Source of the DNA: Colocasia esculenta
Taxonomy: Eukaryota > Streptophyta > Magnoliopsida > Alismatales > Araceae
Assembly (NCBI GenBank): GCA_014218235.1
Contig: CM024759.1
Span: forward strand, 8,076,712-8,140,711
Direction: 5' to 3'
DNA: 64,000 nucleotides
Shown: positions 1-11,681 of the stretch, piece by piece
Layout of the letters: every line of letters starts with the position of its first letter
How positions within the stretch are numbered: position 1 is the first letter of the stretch
The notes under the pieces: generated by a model
The model's input: only the letters and a program-made list of their open reading frames with translations
Database searches by the model: none
Told to the model about the DNA's origin: nothing
Program-made: the position numbers and the translations under genes

Positions 1-232
1 ATTAAGTTAGAGAGAGAAACTTGGCTCATGTAAATAATGAGTATTAATACTTTGTTACCTTGTGATGTATAATATGTTCAAAGATATCTTTGTGGAATGG
101 TTTGCCGATCTTGTGCATTACACGGATTTGTCTGCCCATAACGAAAATTTGTCAGCGTAACCCCTCTTCCGATCAAAGGTTATATGTATGGTATATGTAT
201 GTGTGTGTGTGAAGTCAGAGGAGGGTGTTACA
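1..232 (+). repeat. 5' LTR of gypsy element A (right end only)
   Basis: This stretch aligns without gaps to 7331-7562, with about 8 mismatches that I counted by eye. It ends in TTACA just before a primer binding site, so it is the 3' part of a 5' LTR cut by the window edge. The ~3.4% divergence marks an insertion much older than element H. Confidence 0.93.
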
Positions 233-236
233 GAGG

Positions 237-250
237 TGGTATCAGAGCAG
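237..250 (+). other. Primer binding site, element A
   Basis: TGGTATCAGAGCAG lies 4 bp after the LTR end. This string is the usual plant LTR-retrotransposon primer site, complementary to the 3' end of initiator methionine tRNA. Confidence 0.9.
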
Positions 251-403
251 GGTTATGGGTAATAGATATCTCTGTGACCATTTTCACAAAGGAAATAAAT
301 AAAACAATTGTGTGTATTCTAGAATTTCTAAAGATCATTTTGGTTCTTAAAAATTAAGTGGTTAGTATGAATTAATTGGATGTGTTTGATGGTGTTCCAG
401 GAA

Positions 404-1477
404 ATGGCAGACAAAGGGAAAGCTATCGACACATCCAGTGAGGATAGACATGAGGAAATTGAAGAAGGTTCTAGGGAGGAAGTTCCTAATAATCCATCGG
501 CCAGAAACTCTTAAGAAGGAAGTGTTGGGACTCCTGATCTTGCTACTTTTATGCAGTCATTCCAGGGGTTAGTGCAGACTCTAATGAGGAGTCAACAAGA
601 TATAGGTGGAGAAAGAATTTCTGGAGCATCGTTGTTAGAAAAATTTAAGAAGATGGGACCTCCAGCCTTCAAAGGAAGTAGTCAGCCTGAGGTTGTAGAA
701 GGATGGGTTAGAGAGATGGAAAATATATTTAAGGCCATTAGATGTGAACAAGAAGACAAAGTCACATTAGCGACTTATATGCTTCAAGATAGAGTAGATG
801 AATGGTGGCAATCTGTCCTGAGAAATGCATTCAGAAATAGAGGAGATAACATTAGTTGGGAAGAATTCTTAAGAGAGTTGTATGAAAAGTACACGCCACC
901 CCACGTCAAGGATACGAAAGAAGTAAAATTCTTACAGTTGGAGCAAAAAGATATGACCGTGGCAGAATATGAAACCAAATTCACTAAACTGGAAAAGTAT
1001 GCACCTCACATTTGTGACAATGAACTCAGAAGGGTAAAGAAGTTTGTGAGAGGATTGAAACCTAATGTGAGGAGCAGGGTGGCTCCACTAGATCCCCAAA
1101 GCATGGCAGTGGCACTAAAGACTGCGTATATAGTGGAATATGAGTTTATGGAGTATATGAAAAACAAAGAAACCAATGGGGGTAAGAAGAAAAATATGAA
1201 TGCCAAGGAAACGAAAGGTTAGAAGTGAAAGGTTGATTCAACCAAGCAGCAGGGAGAACAGAAAAAGAGCTGGCCCGTATGTGCTCAATGTGGCGGAAGA
1301 CACCCCAGTGATGAGTGCTGGAAAGTAGCGGGAAAATGTTATGGGTGAGGTCAGAAAGGACATCTGATTAAGGACTGTCCACACAGAGAAGATCAGTTAA
1401 AAGCACAAAAGCCACAACCCTACTTTCAGCAAGCTCCAAGACAACCACCCAAAGGACCAGCTAGAGTCTTTGCTCTG
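404..1477 (+). pseudogene. gag of gypsy element A, broken
   Basis: The likely start is the ATG at 404. An in-frame TAA at 512-514 separates it from the longest open stretch (551-1222). The capsid-type retrotransposon gag domain is clear, with a conserved WW and the FVRGL motif. It should encode the nucleocapsid precursor that packages element RNA in cytoplasmic particles. Two CCHC zinc knuckles follow at 1280-1378 in the same frame. They sit beyond a TAG (1220) and a TGA, and a further TGA at 1346-1348 falls on the second cysteine position of the second knuckle. With four in-frame stops this copy cannot make a full Gag. Unlike elements F and H, there is no extra reading frame between primer site and gag. 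Confidence 0.9.
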
Positions 1478-3569
1478 ATGAAGGAGGAAGCCCAAGACAC
1501 CCCCATAGTAGCTGAAGGTATTCTCCTGGCTGAAAATATGTATGCTAGAATATTATTTGACCCTGGAGCTACTCACTCTTTTATTTCTCGGGTATTTGTT
1601 AATTCTATATCTCAGAAACCAGAGAAATTGGTAGGAAGTATGGTACTTGACTGTCCTACTGGTCAAAATAGCTATTCTTACTTCTGCCATCCCTGAAGTA
1701 AATTTGAAAATAGGAGAGCATGAACTTACCGCATATGTATATGTACTGAATAACATGTAAGATTTTGACATTATACTGGGAATGGATTGGTTAGCAAAAA
1801 ATCATGCATTATTAGATTGCCATAAGAAAGTTTTAACATTTAAAAGGCCGGGATTAGCAGATTTCAGCTATACATGCCCAAAGAATAATGGAAATAAGAA
1901 GACTATATCAGCACTTAAAGCCATGAAATGGCTGAGAAGTGGTTGTGAAGGTTATCTGGCAAGTGTGATGGTCATACCAAATGAGCATAAACCGGTATCA
2001 GTTCAAGATATTGATGTTGTAAAGGAATTTCCAGAAGTTTTTCCCGATGATTTATCTAGATTACCTCCAAGTAGAGAAATTGATTTTACTATTGAACTTT
2101 TACCTGGAACTTTACCTATATCCATAGCTCCTTATAGAATGGCATAGCCGAATTGATAGAATTAAAGAAGCAGTTGCAAGACTTATTAGACAAAGGTTTT
2201 ATTAGACCAAGTGTGTCACCATGGGGAGCTCCGGTATTGTTTGTGAGAAAGAAATATGGATCCCTCAGATTATGTATTAATTATAGAAAGTTGAATCAAG
2301 TCACAATCAAGAACAAATATCCATTACCTAGAATTGATGATTTATTTGATCAACTTCAGTCTGCCATAATATTCTCTAAGATTGATCTAAGGTCTGGATA
2401 CCATCAATTAAGAGTTAAAGAAGATGACATTCCTAAGACCGCATTTAGAACGAGATACAGACATTATGAGTTTTTGGTATTACCTTTTGGATTGACCAAT
2501 GCACCTGCAGTATTTATGGATTTGATGAACAGGGTATTCCAGCCTTATTTGGACAACTTTGTGGTGGTGTTTATAGATGATGTGTTGATATATTCGTCTA
2601 ATGAAGAAGAACATAAAGAACATTTGAGAATTGTACTACAAACCTTAAAGAAACATCAGTTATATGCTAAGTTAAGTAAATGTGACTTCTGGCTCAAGGA
2701 AGTAAACTTTTTAGTTCACGTGATTTCTGGAAAAGGGGTGGCAGTAGACCCAAGTAAAATTGAAGCGATTCTGAATTGGGAAAGACCCAAGAATCCATCA
2801 GAAATCCGAAGTTTCTTGGGATTAGCTGGTTACTATAGATGGTTTATTGAAGGTTTTTCATCCATAGCTATGCCTTTGACTCAATTAACCAGAAAAGAGA
2901 CACCTTTTGTGTGGAATAAGAAATGTGAGGCCAGTTTTTAGGAATTAAAAGGGAAGCTTACCACAGCTCCGACTCTTACTTTACCTCAAGGATCGGGAGG
3001 ATTTATATTGTACACAAATGCATCTCAAAGAGGAATTGGATGTGTTCTTATGCAACATGGGAAAGTGGTAGCTTATGCCTCTAAACAATTAAAAGATCAT
3101 GAAAGGAATTATCCAGCTCATGATTTAGAATTGGCAGCAATCATACATGCTTTGAAAATCTGGCGCCACTATTTGTATGGGGAACAATTTGAAGTTTATA
3201 CTGACCATAAGAGTCTAAAGTACATATTTTCTCAGAAGGAACTGAATTTAAGACAAAGGAGATGGTTAGAATTTTTGAAGGATTATGACTTTACAGTAAA
3301 TTACCATCCAGGTAAAGCTAATGTGGTTGCTGATGCTTTGAGCAGGAAGAAATTAAGGGCACTACAATTACACCAACAGTGGAAAGAAATGACAGATTTG
3401 ATCGAATACTCACCAAGGTATGGTGCAGAAAAGTTAATACTTGCACAATTGATAGTAAGGTCGGTATTACTAGATAGAATTGGTGAAGTACAGAACCAAG
3501 ATCAGAAACTAAAAGAGATGGTAAACAAACTAGGATACATCAAAGATGGTAAACAAACCGGAGAATGAA
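1478..3569 (+). pseudogene. Protease, reverse transcriptase and RNase H of element A, broken
   Basis: The aspartic protease is seen as LFDPGATHSFIS (about 1552-1590). A frameshift follows near 1665 and a TAA near 1757. The protease tail and linker continue from 1782 to 2147, where a second frameshift leads into reverse transcriptase (2153-2941) with the catalytic FIDDVLIYS. A TAG at 2939 interrupts the RT/RNase H junction. RNase H runs from about 2942 to 3360 and ends near HPGKANVVADALSR. Its first catalytic aspartate is replaced: the usual YTDAS reads YTNAS, with the AAT codon at 3017-3019. These enzymes would process Gag-Pol and copy element RNA into DNA. Three frame breaks and the lost aspartate make this copy non-autonomous. 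Confidence 0.92.
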
Positions 3570-4850
3570 GAAATAAAAAGAGAATTATTGAGGGAAGGAC
3601 ACAAATCTCAGTATTCGATTCATCATGGTAGCTCTAAAATGTATTAGGATCTGAAAAAGCAGTTTTGGTGGCATGGAATGAAAAAGGACATAGCGGAATT
3701 TGTGAGTAAATGTTTGACATGTCAACAAATAAAAGCTGAGCACCAGAAGCCAGCAGGGCCTATGCAACTAATTGAAATTCTAGTATGGAAATGGGAGCAG
3801 ATAACTATAGACTTCGTGATGGGTTTGCCAAAGACAAGAAAGAATCATGATTCTATTTGGGTAATTGTCGATAGATTAACTAAATCAGCTCATTTTCTAG
3901 CAATTACAAAAACACAATCATTAGAAGATTTGGCTCAATTGTATATAAAGGAAATAGTGAGACTTCATGGAATTCCTTTGTCAATAATTTCAGATAGAGA
4001 TCCAAGATTCACTGCTAGATTTTGGAAAAGTTTGGAGATAGCCATGGGTACACAATTAAAATTTAGTTTGGCATATCATCCACAAACCGATGGTCAATCT
4101 AAAAGAACTATCAGAACACTCGAAGATATGCTAAGAGCCTGTAGTTTGGATTGGCGTGGTAGCTGGGATGATTACCTACCCTTAATTGAGTTCGCATACA
4201 ATAATAGTTATCATACAAGTATTGGGATGACACCATATGAGGCATTATATGGTAGACCTTGTAGATCACCCCTCTGTTGGGCAGAAGTGGGAGAAAAGAG
4301 TCTCATTGGGCCAGAATTAATTCAGAACTGTTCAAAGAAAATTGAATTCATCAGGAAAAGATTGCTGATAGCTCACAACAGACAGAAAAAGTATACCGAT
4401 AAGAGAAGGAGGCCACTAGAGTTTAACGTAGGTGATCATGTATTTTTTAAGGTCTCTCCAACCAAAGGTATCATGAGATTTAGTAAGAAAGGAAAGCTCA
4501 GTCCAAGATATGTAGGACCTTTCGAGATATTACAAAGAATAGGAGAAGTAGCATATCAGTTAGCTCTACCGCCCTCTTGGTCGCATATTCATAATGTATT
4601 TCACATATCTATGTTGAGGAAATACATAATGGACCCCTCTCATGTGATCAGCCATGAAGATGTAGAAATACAACCAGATTTAGCCGTACAAGAGGAACCC
4701 GTAAAAATATTGGATAGGAAAGAACGAGTTCTCATAAACAAAGCAGTTTCTATAGTGAAGATCTTATGGAGAAATGCACTCATGGAGGAAGAAACGTGGG
4801 AATTGGAACAAGAAATGAAAGAGAAGTACCCACAACTGTTTGGTAAGTAA
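3570..4850 (+). pseudogene. Integrase with C-terminal chromodomain, element A, damaged
   Basis: The HHCC zinc-binding region is at about 3598-3735, with an in-frame TAG inside it (TAT TAG near 3642). The rest is open from 3678 to 4850. The catalytic core shows the first Asp (TIDFVMGL) and the second Asp (IISDRDPRF). The position exactly 35 residues after the second Asp, normally Glu, is Lys (AAA, 4101-4103). The GPFEIL region and a chromodomain-like tail (about 4690-4850, ending YPQLFGK) place the element among Tekay/Del-type chromoviruses, whose tail is thought to steer integration to particular chromatin. The lost glutamate should abolish strand transfer. Confidence 0.92.
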
Positions 4851-4885
4851 ATTCTGCCAATTTCGAGGACGAAATTTATTTTAAC

Positions 4886-4896
4886 AGGGGGAGAAA
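4886..4896 (+). other. Polypurine tract, element A
   Basis: AGGGGGAGAAA lies directly before the TGTAATATCC start of the 3' LTR, as expected for the plus-strand primer of reverse transcription. Confidence 0.85.
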
Positions 4897-5550
4897 TGTA
4901 ATATCCTCAAATCATAAATATCGTGATTTACTTATAAATACATGTTTCTGCAAACCAATAAGATTTAAATTGAGATATTTAGGATTTAGGGTATGTTTAA
5001 GACACTTTATCATACCCTGGTATCATTTTCGATCGTGCGCACCCCGACAGGGCGACACCGGAATTCTGTAACGAAAGTGAAATCCGAGAACACCATAATT
5101 CTTAGAAAAATGTGGTGATATCAAAAATGTAATTATTCGAAATTTTTGACGTACTGATTTCGAGACTTAGCCGACGTAACTATTTTCGGGGTGATTTTTC
5201 ACCCAGTGAAAAATAAATTCTAAAATTTAAACTAAAATCACCATAATTTGTAAAACCTTTTTATTAGACTTTGGTTAAAATTTTAACTTGATTGGATATC
5301 ATTAGAACACCTAAACAAGGAGATAAATGGGTCAGCCGAATTATCTACTATTTACGGAAGCCATTTTCTTTGAATTTCTTTTGGCTTACACGTAAACCCC
5401 TGTTCTTTGGTTAAAAGGGTCTTACACCTATCATGGTATGTGTAAGGAGGATACATGGCCATGGTGCACGTGGTTGTTGCATGGGAAATATGAAGTTTTA
5501 TGGCGACATGTGTAAGGCTACGTGCCATGCAGATGTGGGTTACGAGCAAC

Positions 5551-5557
5551 TATATAA
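5551..5557 (+). promoter_or_regulatory. TATA box in LTR of element A
   Basis: TATATAAATC lies about 650 bp into the LTR, in a typical plant TATA context (AACTATATAAATCTCC). It would drive the genomic RNA in an intact copy. Confidence 0.6.
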
Positions 5558-6406
5558 ATCTCCTCTTAGCCACCCCCATGACAAGTTTTACCCATCTGCT
5601 CATCATCTCCTACCATTGTTGCTGGATTTCTATCTCTGCTGTAGCTGCTAAGAGTTATCATCCTTGTCGTTGCTACTGTTCTGCTGCGATTGTCACTTCG
5701 TAGGCGCTATTGTTCTTCTTGTTGAGCAAAGGATATTCTTACTGGGACAAGAAAGGATTTCGTCAACCTTTAAAGATTGGTAGGTTCTCTCCTGTAGCCT
5801 CTCCAATCTCCTACCTTCATGTTTGAAGTCTCTCCAACCGTAACAGCTCATGCTTTCGTATGTGTCTCATGTTTTGCAGAAATTTTCCTTTCTTTATTTA
5901 CTTTGATTAGATTCCCATCCTCTCTTTGTACTTCTATTCTCTATTCATGTTGGAAGAATTATAGCCTCATACAAGTTGCTTCTGAGCTTGTTAACCAGTC
6001 TTGGTTAAGTTTGTATATGTGGTTGTAACCTCAGATTCTTTTATTTGATTCCCCTAATTACCTTTGGAATCATGTAGTTACCAAGAAGAATTTTCATTTC
6101 CTCTTTAAGTCAAGTGGGTTTTAGACTTCAAATCATTCTTTATTTTTCCATTTGTATGCTCATAGCTTCTTTAATTTCAGAAATCATGTTTCTTGTTTAT
6201 TTCATGATTTGTAGAGTTCTTCTTGTTTTGTTTACTTTTGATTAGAAGCCCTAATGATAATCTTTGATCTGTTGTGATCCTTAACATGTACACAGCAAGA
6301 CCATAAGAAGCTTAAAATTATCCTTTATCTTTCTTAGTGTTTAAATTTTAGTTGACGTTCATATCATCAGAAGGTTTTTAATCCTGTTCAAAAGGAAATG
6401 CAGTGA

Positions 6407-6583
6407 TTGTCGACAGGTAAAAACCCATCTGTCAACAGGCACCCTTGTTCCAGAACCCAAAACATAAAGTCTTCAGTATCTGTCGACAGATATAACCTAT
6501 CTGTCGACAGATAGGGACAGATTTCAGAACTTGTTTCTGGATGCAACAGTGGCTGTCGACAGCCACCTTCTAGCTGTCGATAA
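6407..6583 (+). repeat. Three pairs of CTGTCGACAG-type palindromes, LTR A
   Basis: Six words start at 6407, 6429, 6480, 6501, 6553 and 6574, so the steps are 22, 51, 21, 52 and 21 bp. Three are exact CTGTCGACAG (6480, 6501, 6553). The others vary by one to three bases. The geometry nearly equals that in LTR H and copia G. Function is unknown. Confidence 0.9.
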
Positions 6584-7851
6584 CCACCAGCCTGGTTCTT
6601 ATGATTCAAGCCAAACCTTCCTCAATCAGAGTTGGTACCTTCTAGTGTTGTCTCAACCAATTGTTCTCTTATGTTCTTGGATTGCGGGTTGTTCTACCAT
6701 CAAGATATCTGAATTAATTCGCAACCAAAACCACCTTTGATTTTCGATTTCTATTATGCTCATGAAATGAAATTCATGATTTGAAGACAGTGCTCTCTTC
6801 AAAGAGGGTTTAGGATCACTTGTGGTAGCACCAGTCACTTGTGATCAGCTATGGGTGACAGTTTGTAGGTAAATCTAAGTCAATGGACTGACGATGGTGG
6901 GTAATAAACCTCGTTCTTGCGCAATGAACAAGATCCAAGGTGCTGGAATCGCCTAGGCACTGAGGATGTATTTACGTCTATTTAGTAACCTCTTGAGAGC
7001 AATGATGCCTGTCGAATTCGTTTCCAAATCAAGTTATGATATGAATTTTGAATGACAGATATGACTCTTGTTTTGAATTTTGTTTGAGCTCATTATGAAC
7101 TTAAATTGGGCTATATGTTTCTGTTAAGTATGAAGTTCATGAGCAAATGTGTTTTTGATCTATATGCGCTTACTTTCACCTACTGAGTCCTTTCGACTCA
7201 TGCCTTTGTTTCCTCCAACCCTTTCAGATTGAAGGTGAGAGCAATCTCAGTTACATTCACAATTCAGCTGTTGTAGAAGAAATGAAGAAGAATAGCGTAG
7301 TTTAGTTGTTTGTTTTCGAGTGGTTGTTGTTTTAAGTTAGAGAGAGAAACTTGGCTCCTAGAAATAATGAGTATTAATACTTTGTTACCTTGTGATGTAT
7401 AATATGTTCAAAGACATCTTTGTGGAATGATTTGCCGGTCTTGTGCATTACACGGATTTGTCTGCCCATAACGAAAATTTGTCAGCATAACCCCTCTTCC
7501 GATCAAAGGTTATATGTATGGTATATGTATGTGTGTGTGTGAAGTCAGAGGAGGGTGTTACAGAACGAGCCCATGTTTTGTTGCTTTGAGAGAAGAGAGA
7601 GAAAGTGCACCTAAGCTTCCACTCTTGTTCCCTCTCTTTATCTTAACATCTGGAGCATCCAGGAGGCTTCACCACGACTTGGAGGGGCCCACAAATTAAG
7701 GAGCCAATCAAGCTGCTACAAGAGGATCATCTCCCTCTCTTCTCCTTCTCCATCTCTCTCTTAGTCTTGCATGTTACACACACACATACACTTACTCTAG
7801 GCACATAGTGCACCTTCCTACACACCTAAAAGGGGTTTTCCAAACCAAAAA

Positions 7852-8128
7852 ATGGAGGGAAGAAGGGTGGTCATAGCACTTGGCCACTCCTCTTCTCAAG
7901 CCCGCAACCGGTACGGGGCTATCCTTTTGGGCTTCTTCTTCCTGTTTTGGATGTTTACTACACTTCATTTAAGTCTAGTAGAGCATCTTTTGTTGCAGGA
8001 ATACTTCCAACGAGACCGTGGAGCTTCCTTTCTTTCGCCGGCCGAAGAGAGGAAAGTTGGAGCCTCATCATCATCCGCTACGCGAGGCAGCGTCACTGAC
8101 GCGATCAAGACACTTCCTTGGGCACAGG
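7852..8128 (+). CDS. Possible first exon of an unknown small membrane or secreted protein
   Basis: The ATG at 7852 follows a pyrimidine-rich, 5'-UTR-like leader (7720-7850) and the context CCAAAAAATGG. The reading frame encodes a basic start (MEGRRVV) and a hydrophobic segment at about residues 23-48 (YGAILLGFFFLFWMF...). That segment could be a signal anchor. A polar, Ser-rich part follows. At 8126-8131 the sequence CAGGTAAGG is a near-consensus splice donor, so the open frame beyond it (to 8142) may be intronic. I found no convincing second exon and recognise no family. It lies between the end of gypsy A and the CACTA element and could be a gene remnant or captured exon. Confidence 0.3.
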
Positions 8129-8336
8129 TAAGGCCCTGGTGATCACCTCCCCTCCATTTACTTTCTGTTTTCTTTGTCTTTCTCCTTGGTCAACCTGGTC
8201 AATCGGGGGTCAAAGAAGCAAGCAAGGGTCAACCAGCATCCATCCAATGCCAACGAGGGAGCAACGACAACGTTCGCGGACACTCCTCTGGAGTTTCCAC
8301 CACTTCGGGGGTGCAGAACGGAGTGTCCACACTACT

Positions 8337-8450
8337 CACTCCTCTCTGATATATCTTTATTGATTTAGAATATTTTATTAACCACTTATTAGTAAGTGTT
8401 TATGAAAATATCTTAATCAATAAATATTTTTGGTATATTAGAGAGGTGTG
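8337..8450. repeat. 114 bp near-perfect hairpin (MITE-like or foldback)
   Basis: The arms start CACTCCTCTCTGATATATC at the left and end GGTATATTAGAGAGGTGTG at the right, inverted with about 15 of 19 matches. The inner arms continue pairing (TTTATTGATTTAGA with its partner near 8414) down to the loop ACTTATTAGTAAGT. The whole unit is AT-rich and self-complementary, typical of a small foldback transposon and also able to form a long RNA stem. I see no obvious target duplication. Confidence 0.6.
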
Positions 8451-8648
8451 GGGAGATGCTGCCAAAATTTTCAGCAAATTATACAAACACATAGTAAATG
8501 GCCATCTGAGTGCGATCAAATATTCACAGATGGGTAAAAATTGATAATCTAAATAATATATCCTACCTATTCATTTTGACTTACTCGAACGATGTGAGGG
8601 TGTGTTGGAATTTAACTCGTGACATGACATTTAATCTATGTAGGAAAA

Positions 8649-11409
8649 ATGTCTTATGTGAATCGGTCATGGATGTACCGTGGAATAGTTAATGGAGTTG
8701 TGACAGAGGAGTTTAAAGACGGAGTTGACAGTTTCATTCAGTTTGCATTGAGGAATTCATCAGTAGCAGTTGATCTGATGGGTAACATCCGATGTCCATG
8801 TTCGGCTTGTAAGAACAGAAAGTGGATATCGACATGGGATGTGTAGCATCATTTGTATACGAGAGGATTTATTGCCCATTATGAGTTATGGTCATCTCAT
8901 GGTGAGTTTAATATTCAGTCGTCTGAACCAGCCAACTTTGCCTCCATAAGTACGTACGTAGACATGGTTGTCGATACTGTTGTTCCGAAGTTCAATATTC
9001 ATGATGACCAAACAAATGAAGAAGTGCCGAATTATACAACTCAAAGATTTTATCAGTTACTTCGAGATGTTGATGAGCCATTATGGGATGTTGTGAGAAG
9101 CATACATGGTTGTCTACAGTGTCGCAGCTACTGAATTTGAAGTCTGAATTTCATATGAGCGAGATTTGTTTTGATCGACTTCTCTTACCCGTCAAGAGTA
9201 TGCTTCCTCAATCAGAGATGTTGCCTGATGATTTTTACCGTGCGAAGAAGATGGTGAATGATTTGGGGCTTGCTTTTATGAAAATTGATGCATGTCCTAA
9301 TCACTGTATGTTGTACTATAAAGATGATGCAGATAAGACATCATGTTGTATCTGTAAGCATGATAGATTCAAGCCTAAGAGAGGAGACAAGTCAAAGAAG
9401 AAGGATGTTCCATATAAGTCATTACGGTACTTTCCGATCACACCCAGATTGCAGCGATTGTTCATGTCCCTGAAGACAGCTGGACATATGACTTGGCATG
9501 TGGAAAGAGTCCGTCGTGATGATGGTGAAATCAGTCATCCTGCCGATGGTGAAGCTTGTGCTCATTTTAGCCGTACTCATCCTTACTTATCAAGGGATCC
9601 ATGCAACGTGTGGCTGGGTTTATGCACAGATGGTTTCAATCCATTCGGAGGCTCGGTGGCATCTTACTCATGTTGGCCAGTATTCTTAACACCATACAAC
9701 CTTCCGCCAGGCATGTGCATGAAGCGTGAGAATCTGTTCCTTTCATTGCTGATTCCTGGTCCAAAAAGTCCAGGAAAAAATATGGACATATATCTTAGAC
9801 CATTGATTGATTAGCTGAAATTGTTATGGTCAAATGGGGTTCTCTCTTATGATGCATCCAGAAAACAAAATTTCAATTTGAAGGCTGCATTAATGTGGAC
9901 AATAAGTGACTTTCCAGCGTACGACATGTTATCTGGCTGGAGCACACATGGGAGGTTGGCATGTCTTTATTGTATGGAGGATTCTAAATCATTCGTGTTG
10001 AAATCTGGGGGAAAAGCATGTTGGTTTGATTGTCATCGTCGGTTTCTACCGAGTGACCATCCTTTCCGAAAGCAAAAGGATTCTTTTATGAAAAATACAA
10101 TTGTGATGGATGAGGTAGATATGGAACGGGTGTCTGGTGGAAACATGGCGAGGTGGGTCCAGAACTTACCGACTGTATCACTACTGGCTGGTAGTACCCG
10201 ACAAATCCCCGGCTTTGGGAAGGATCACAATTGGGTGAAGCAAAGCATATTTTGGGAATTGCCTTATTGGTCAACACTTTTGATACGGCATAACCTAGAT
10301 GTCATGCATATAGAGAAGAATGTTTTTGATAATCTGTTCAACATAGTTATGGACGTCAAAGGCAAAACGAAGGATAATGTTAAGGCACGAATGGATTTGA
10401 AAGTACTTTGTAGATGTCCAGAACTAGAACTGCAGCATGTTAGTGGGAAAGTGGTGCAACCTAAAGCTTCATATGTGCTTGGGGCCAGACAAATTAAGGA
10501 AGTGTGTCAATGGTTGAAGCAATTGAGATTTCTAGATGGATATGTCTCGAATATTGCCCGTTGTGTAAATGTCAACGAGGGGAAAATATACGGAATGAAG
10601 AGTCATGACTGCCTTGTTTTCATGCGAAGGCTGATTCCAATTGCTTTTCGTGAGTTGTTGCCGAAGCAAATATGGGGAGCAATGACTGAGCTGAGTCAAT
10701 TCTTCAGGATTTTATGTGCATCAGAACTCAGACTTCATGACTTGCAAAGTATGGAGCAAAATATAATACAGACAGTCTGTAAATTAGAGAAGATATTTCC
10801 TCCAGCATTCTTTGATTCAATGGAGCACTTGATCATCCATTTTCCATATGAGGCTAGAGTCGAAGGACTAGTACAATTTCAATGGATGTATCTGTTTGAG
10901 AGGTATATTCCTATGTCTCAATTTATTCATATTACGACGATCTTTTATATTTCATATGTATTCATTTGAATTGTTGTAGGTGCATGCACGATCTTAAAAT
11001 GAAAGTCCGCAACAAAGCACAAGTTGAGGGCTCCATTACTCAGGCGTACCTTATTGAAGAGATATCGAACTTTTGTTTGATGTACTTTGACACGGAATTA
11101 CAAACCCGATGCACTCAACCTCCACGTAATGATGATGGTGGAGATTCTAATGTGTCTGATCGACTCTCTATATTCAAGTGTCCTGGACGAGCGTTCGGAT
11201 ATTCTTCTACTCGCGCACTCGAAGACAGAGAGTTAGTAGCTGCGGAGATCTACATCTTCATGAATTGCGCAGAACTAGACCCTTACATTGAGTAAGCTCT
11301 CAACACTAATGATGTACATCATTTACTTGCAATTCATAGAACTTAGAGGTTGTATGACATTTACATTGCAGAGAGTTTGACTCGGTCATACTCGGTCATA
11401 CTCCGTAGG
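8649..11409 (+). pseudogene. TNP2-type CACTA transposase, interrupted
   Basis: The start ATG at 8649 opens with the transposase-associated domain (SWMYRG..., CPCSAC zinc-like motif near residue 50, then LYTRGFIAHYELWSSHGE). The TNP2 core (Transposase_21 family) follows with DGFNPFG near 9630 and HNLDVMHIEKNVFDN near 10290. A DUF4218-type domain lies at about 10625-10902. An intron at 10903-10979 (AG/GT to TAG/G) keeps the frame, and a second probable intron from 11293 (GTAAGC) ends at a CAG near 11371. The product would bind and cut element ends in the nucleus. Damage consists of a TAG at 8844, a one-base frameshift near 9085 and a TAG at 9812. Only three lesions in about 900 codons suggest fairly recent loss of function. 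Confidence 0.9.
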
Positions 11410-11414
11410 CCGAG

Positions 11415-11681
11415 GGTCTGCCTCCTCGTCCACGCCGATCGTCCCAGCGATAGGTATATGTATATGCAAACACAAAACTCTATATATTATTGTTCATATT
11501 AACTTTATATTTTCTAACGTGCATATAATTTTACAGGTACCACCTCCCCGTCCACGCCAGTCGTCCCGACGACAGGTATATGTATATGTAAACACAAAAC
11601 TCTATATATTATTGTTCATATTAAATTCATATTTTCTAACGTGTATATAATTTTGCAGGGACCGCCTCCCCGACCATGCCA
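11415..11681 (+). repeat. Tandem exon-plus-intron duplication, 122 bp unit
   Basis: Two complete 122 bp units and the start of a third each combine a 39-nt exon (13 codons, pattern PPPRPRQSS) with an 83-nt intron (11454-11536 and 11576-11658). Introns and exon words are nearly identical between copies, with GT/AG borders kept. The first copy's exon ends in an in-frame TAG. Confidence 0.8.

Larger units (their letters stand above)
4897..7562 (+). repeat. 3' LTR of gypsy element A (2666 bp)
   Basis: It starts TGTAATATCC after the polypurine tract and ends GTGTTACA, giving TG...CA termini. The last 232 bp match the left edge of the window. It contains a TATA box, a six-copy palindrome cluster, and a CTACTGAGT...ACTC stem near 7180 that also occurs in other LTRs here. 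The five bases after it are GAACG. The matching target duplication would lie left of the window. Confidence 0.93.

Noticed and set aside
7514..7699. 61-residue frame starting in the end of LTR A
   Set aside because: It begins in the LTR and crosses the insertion border, so it is a chance fusion.
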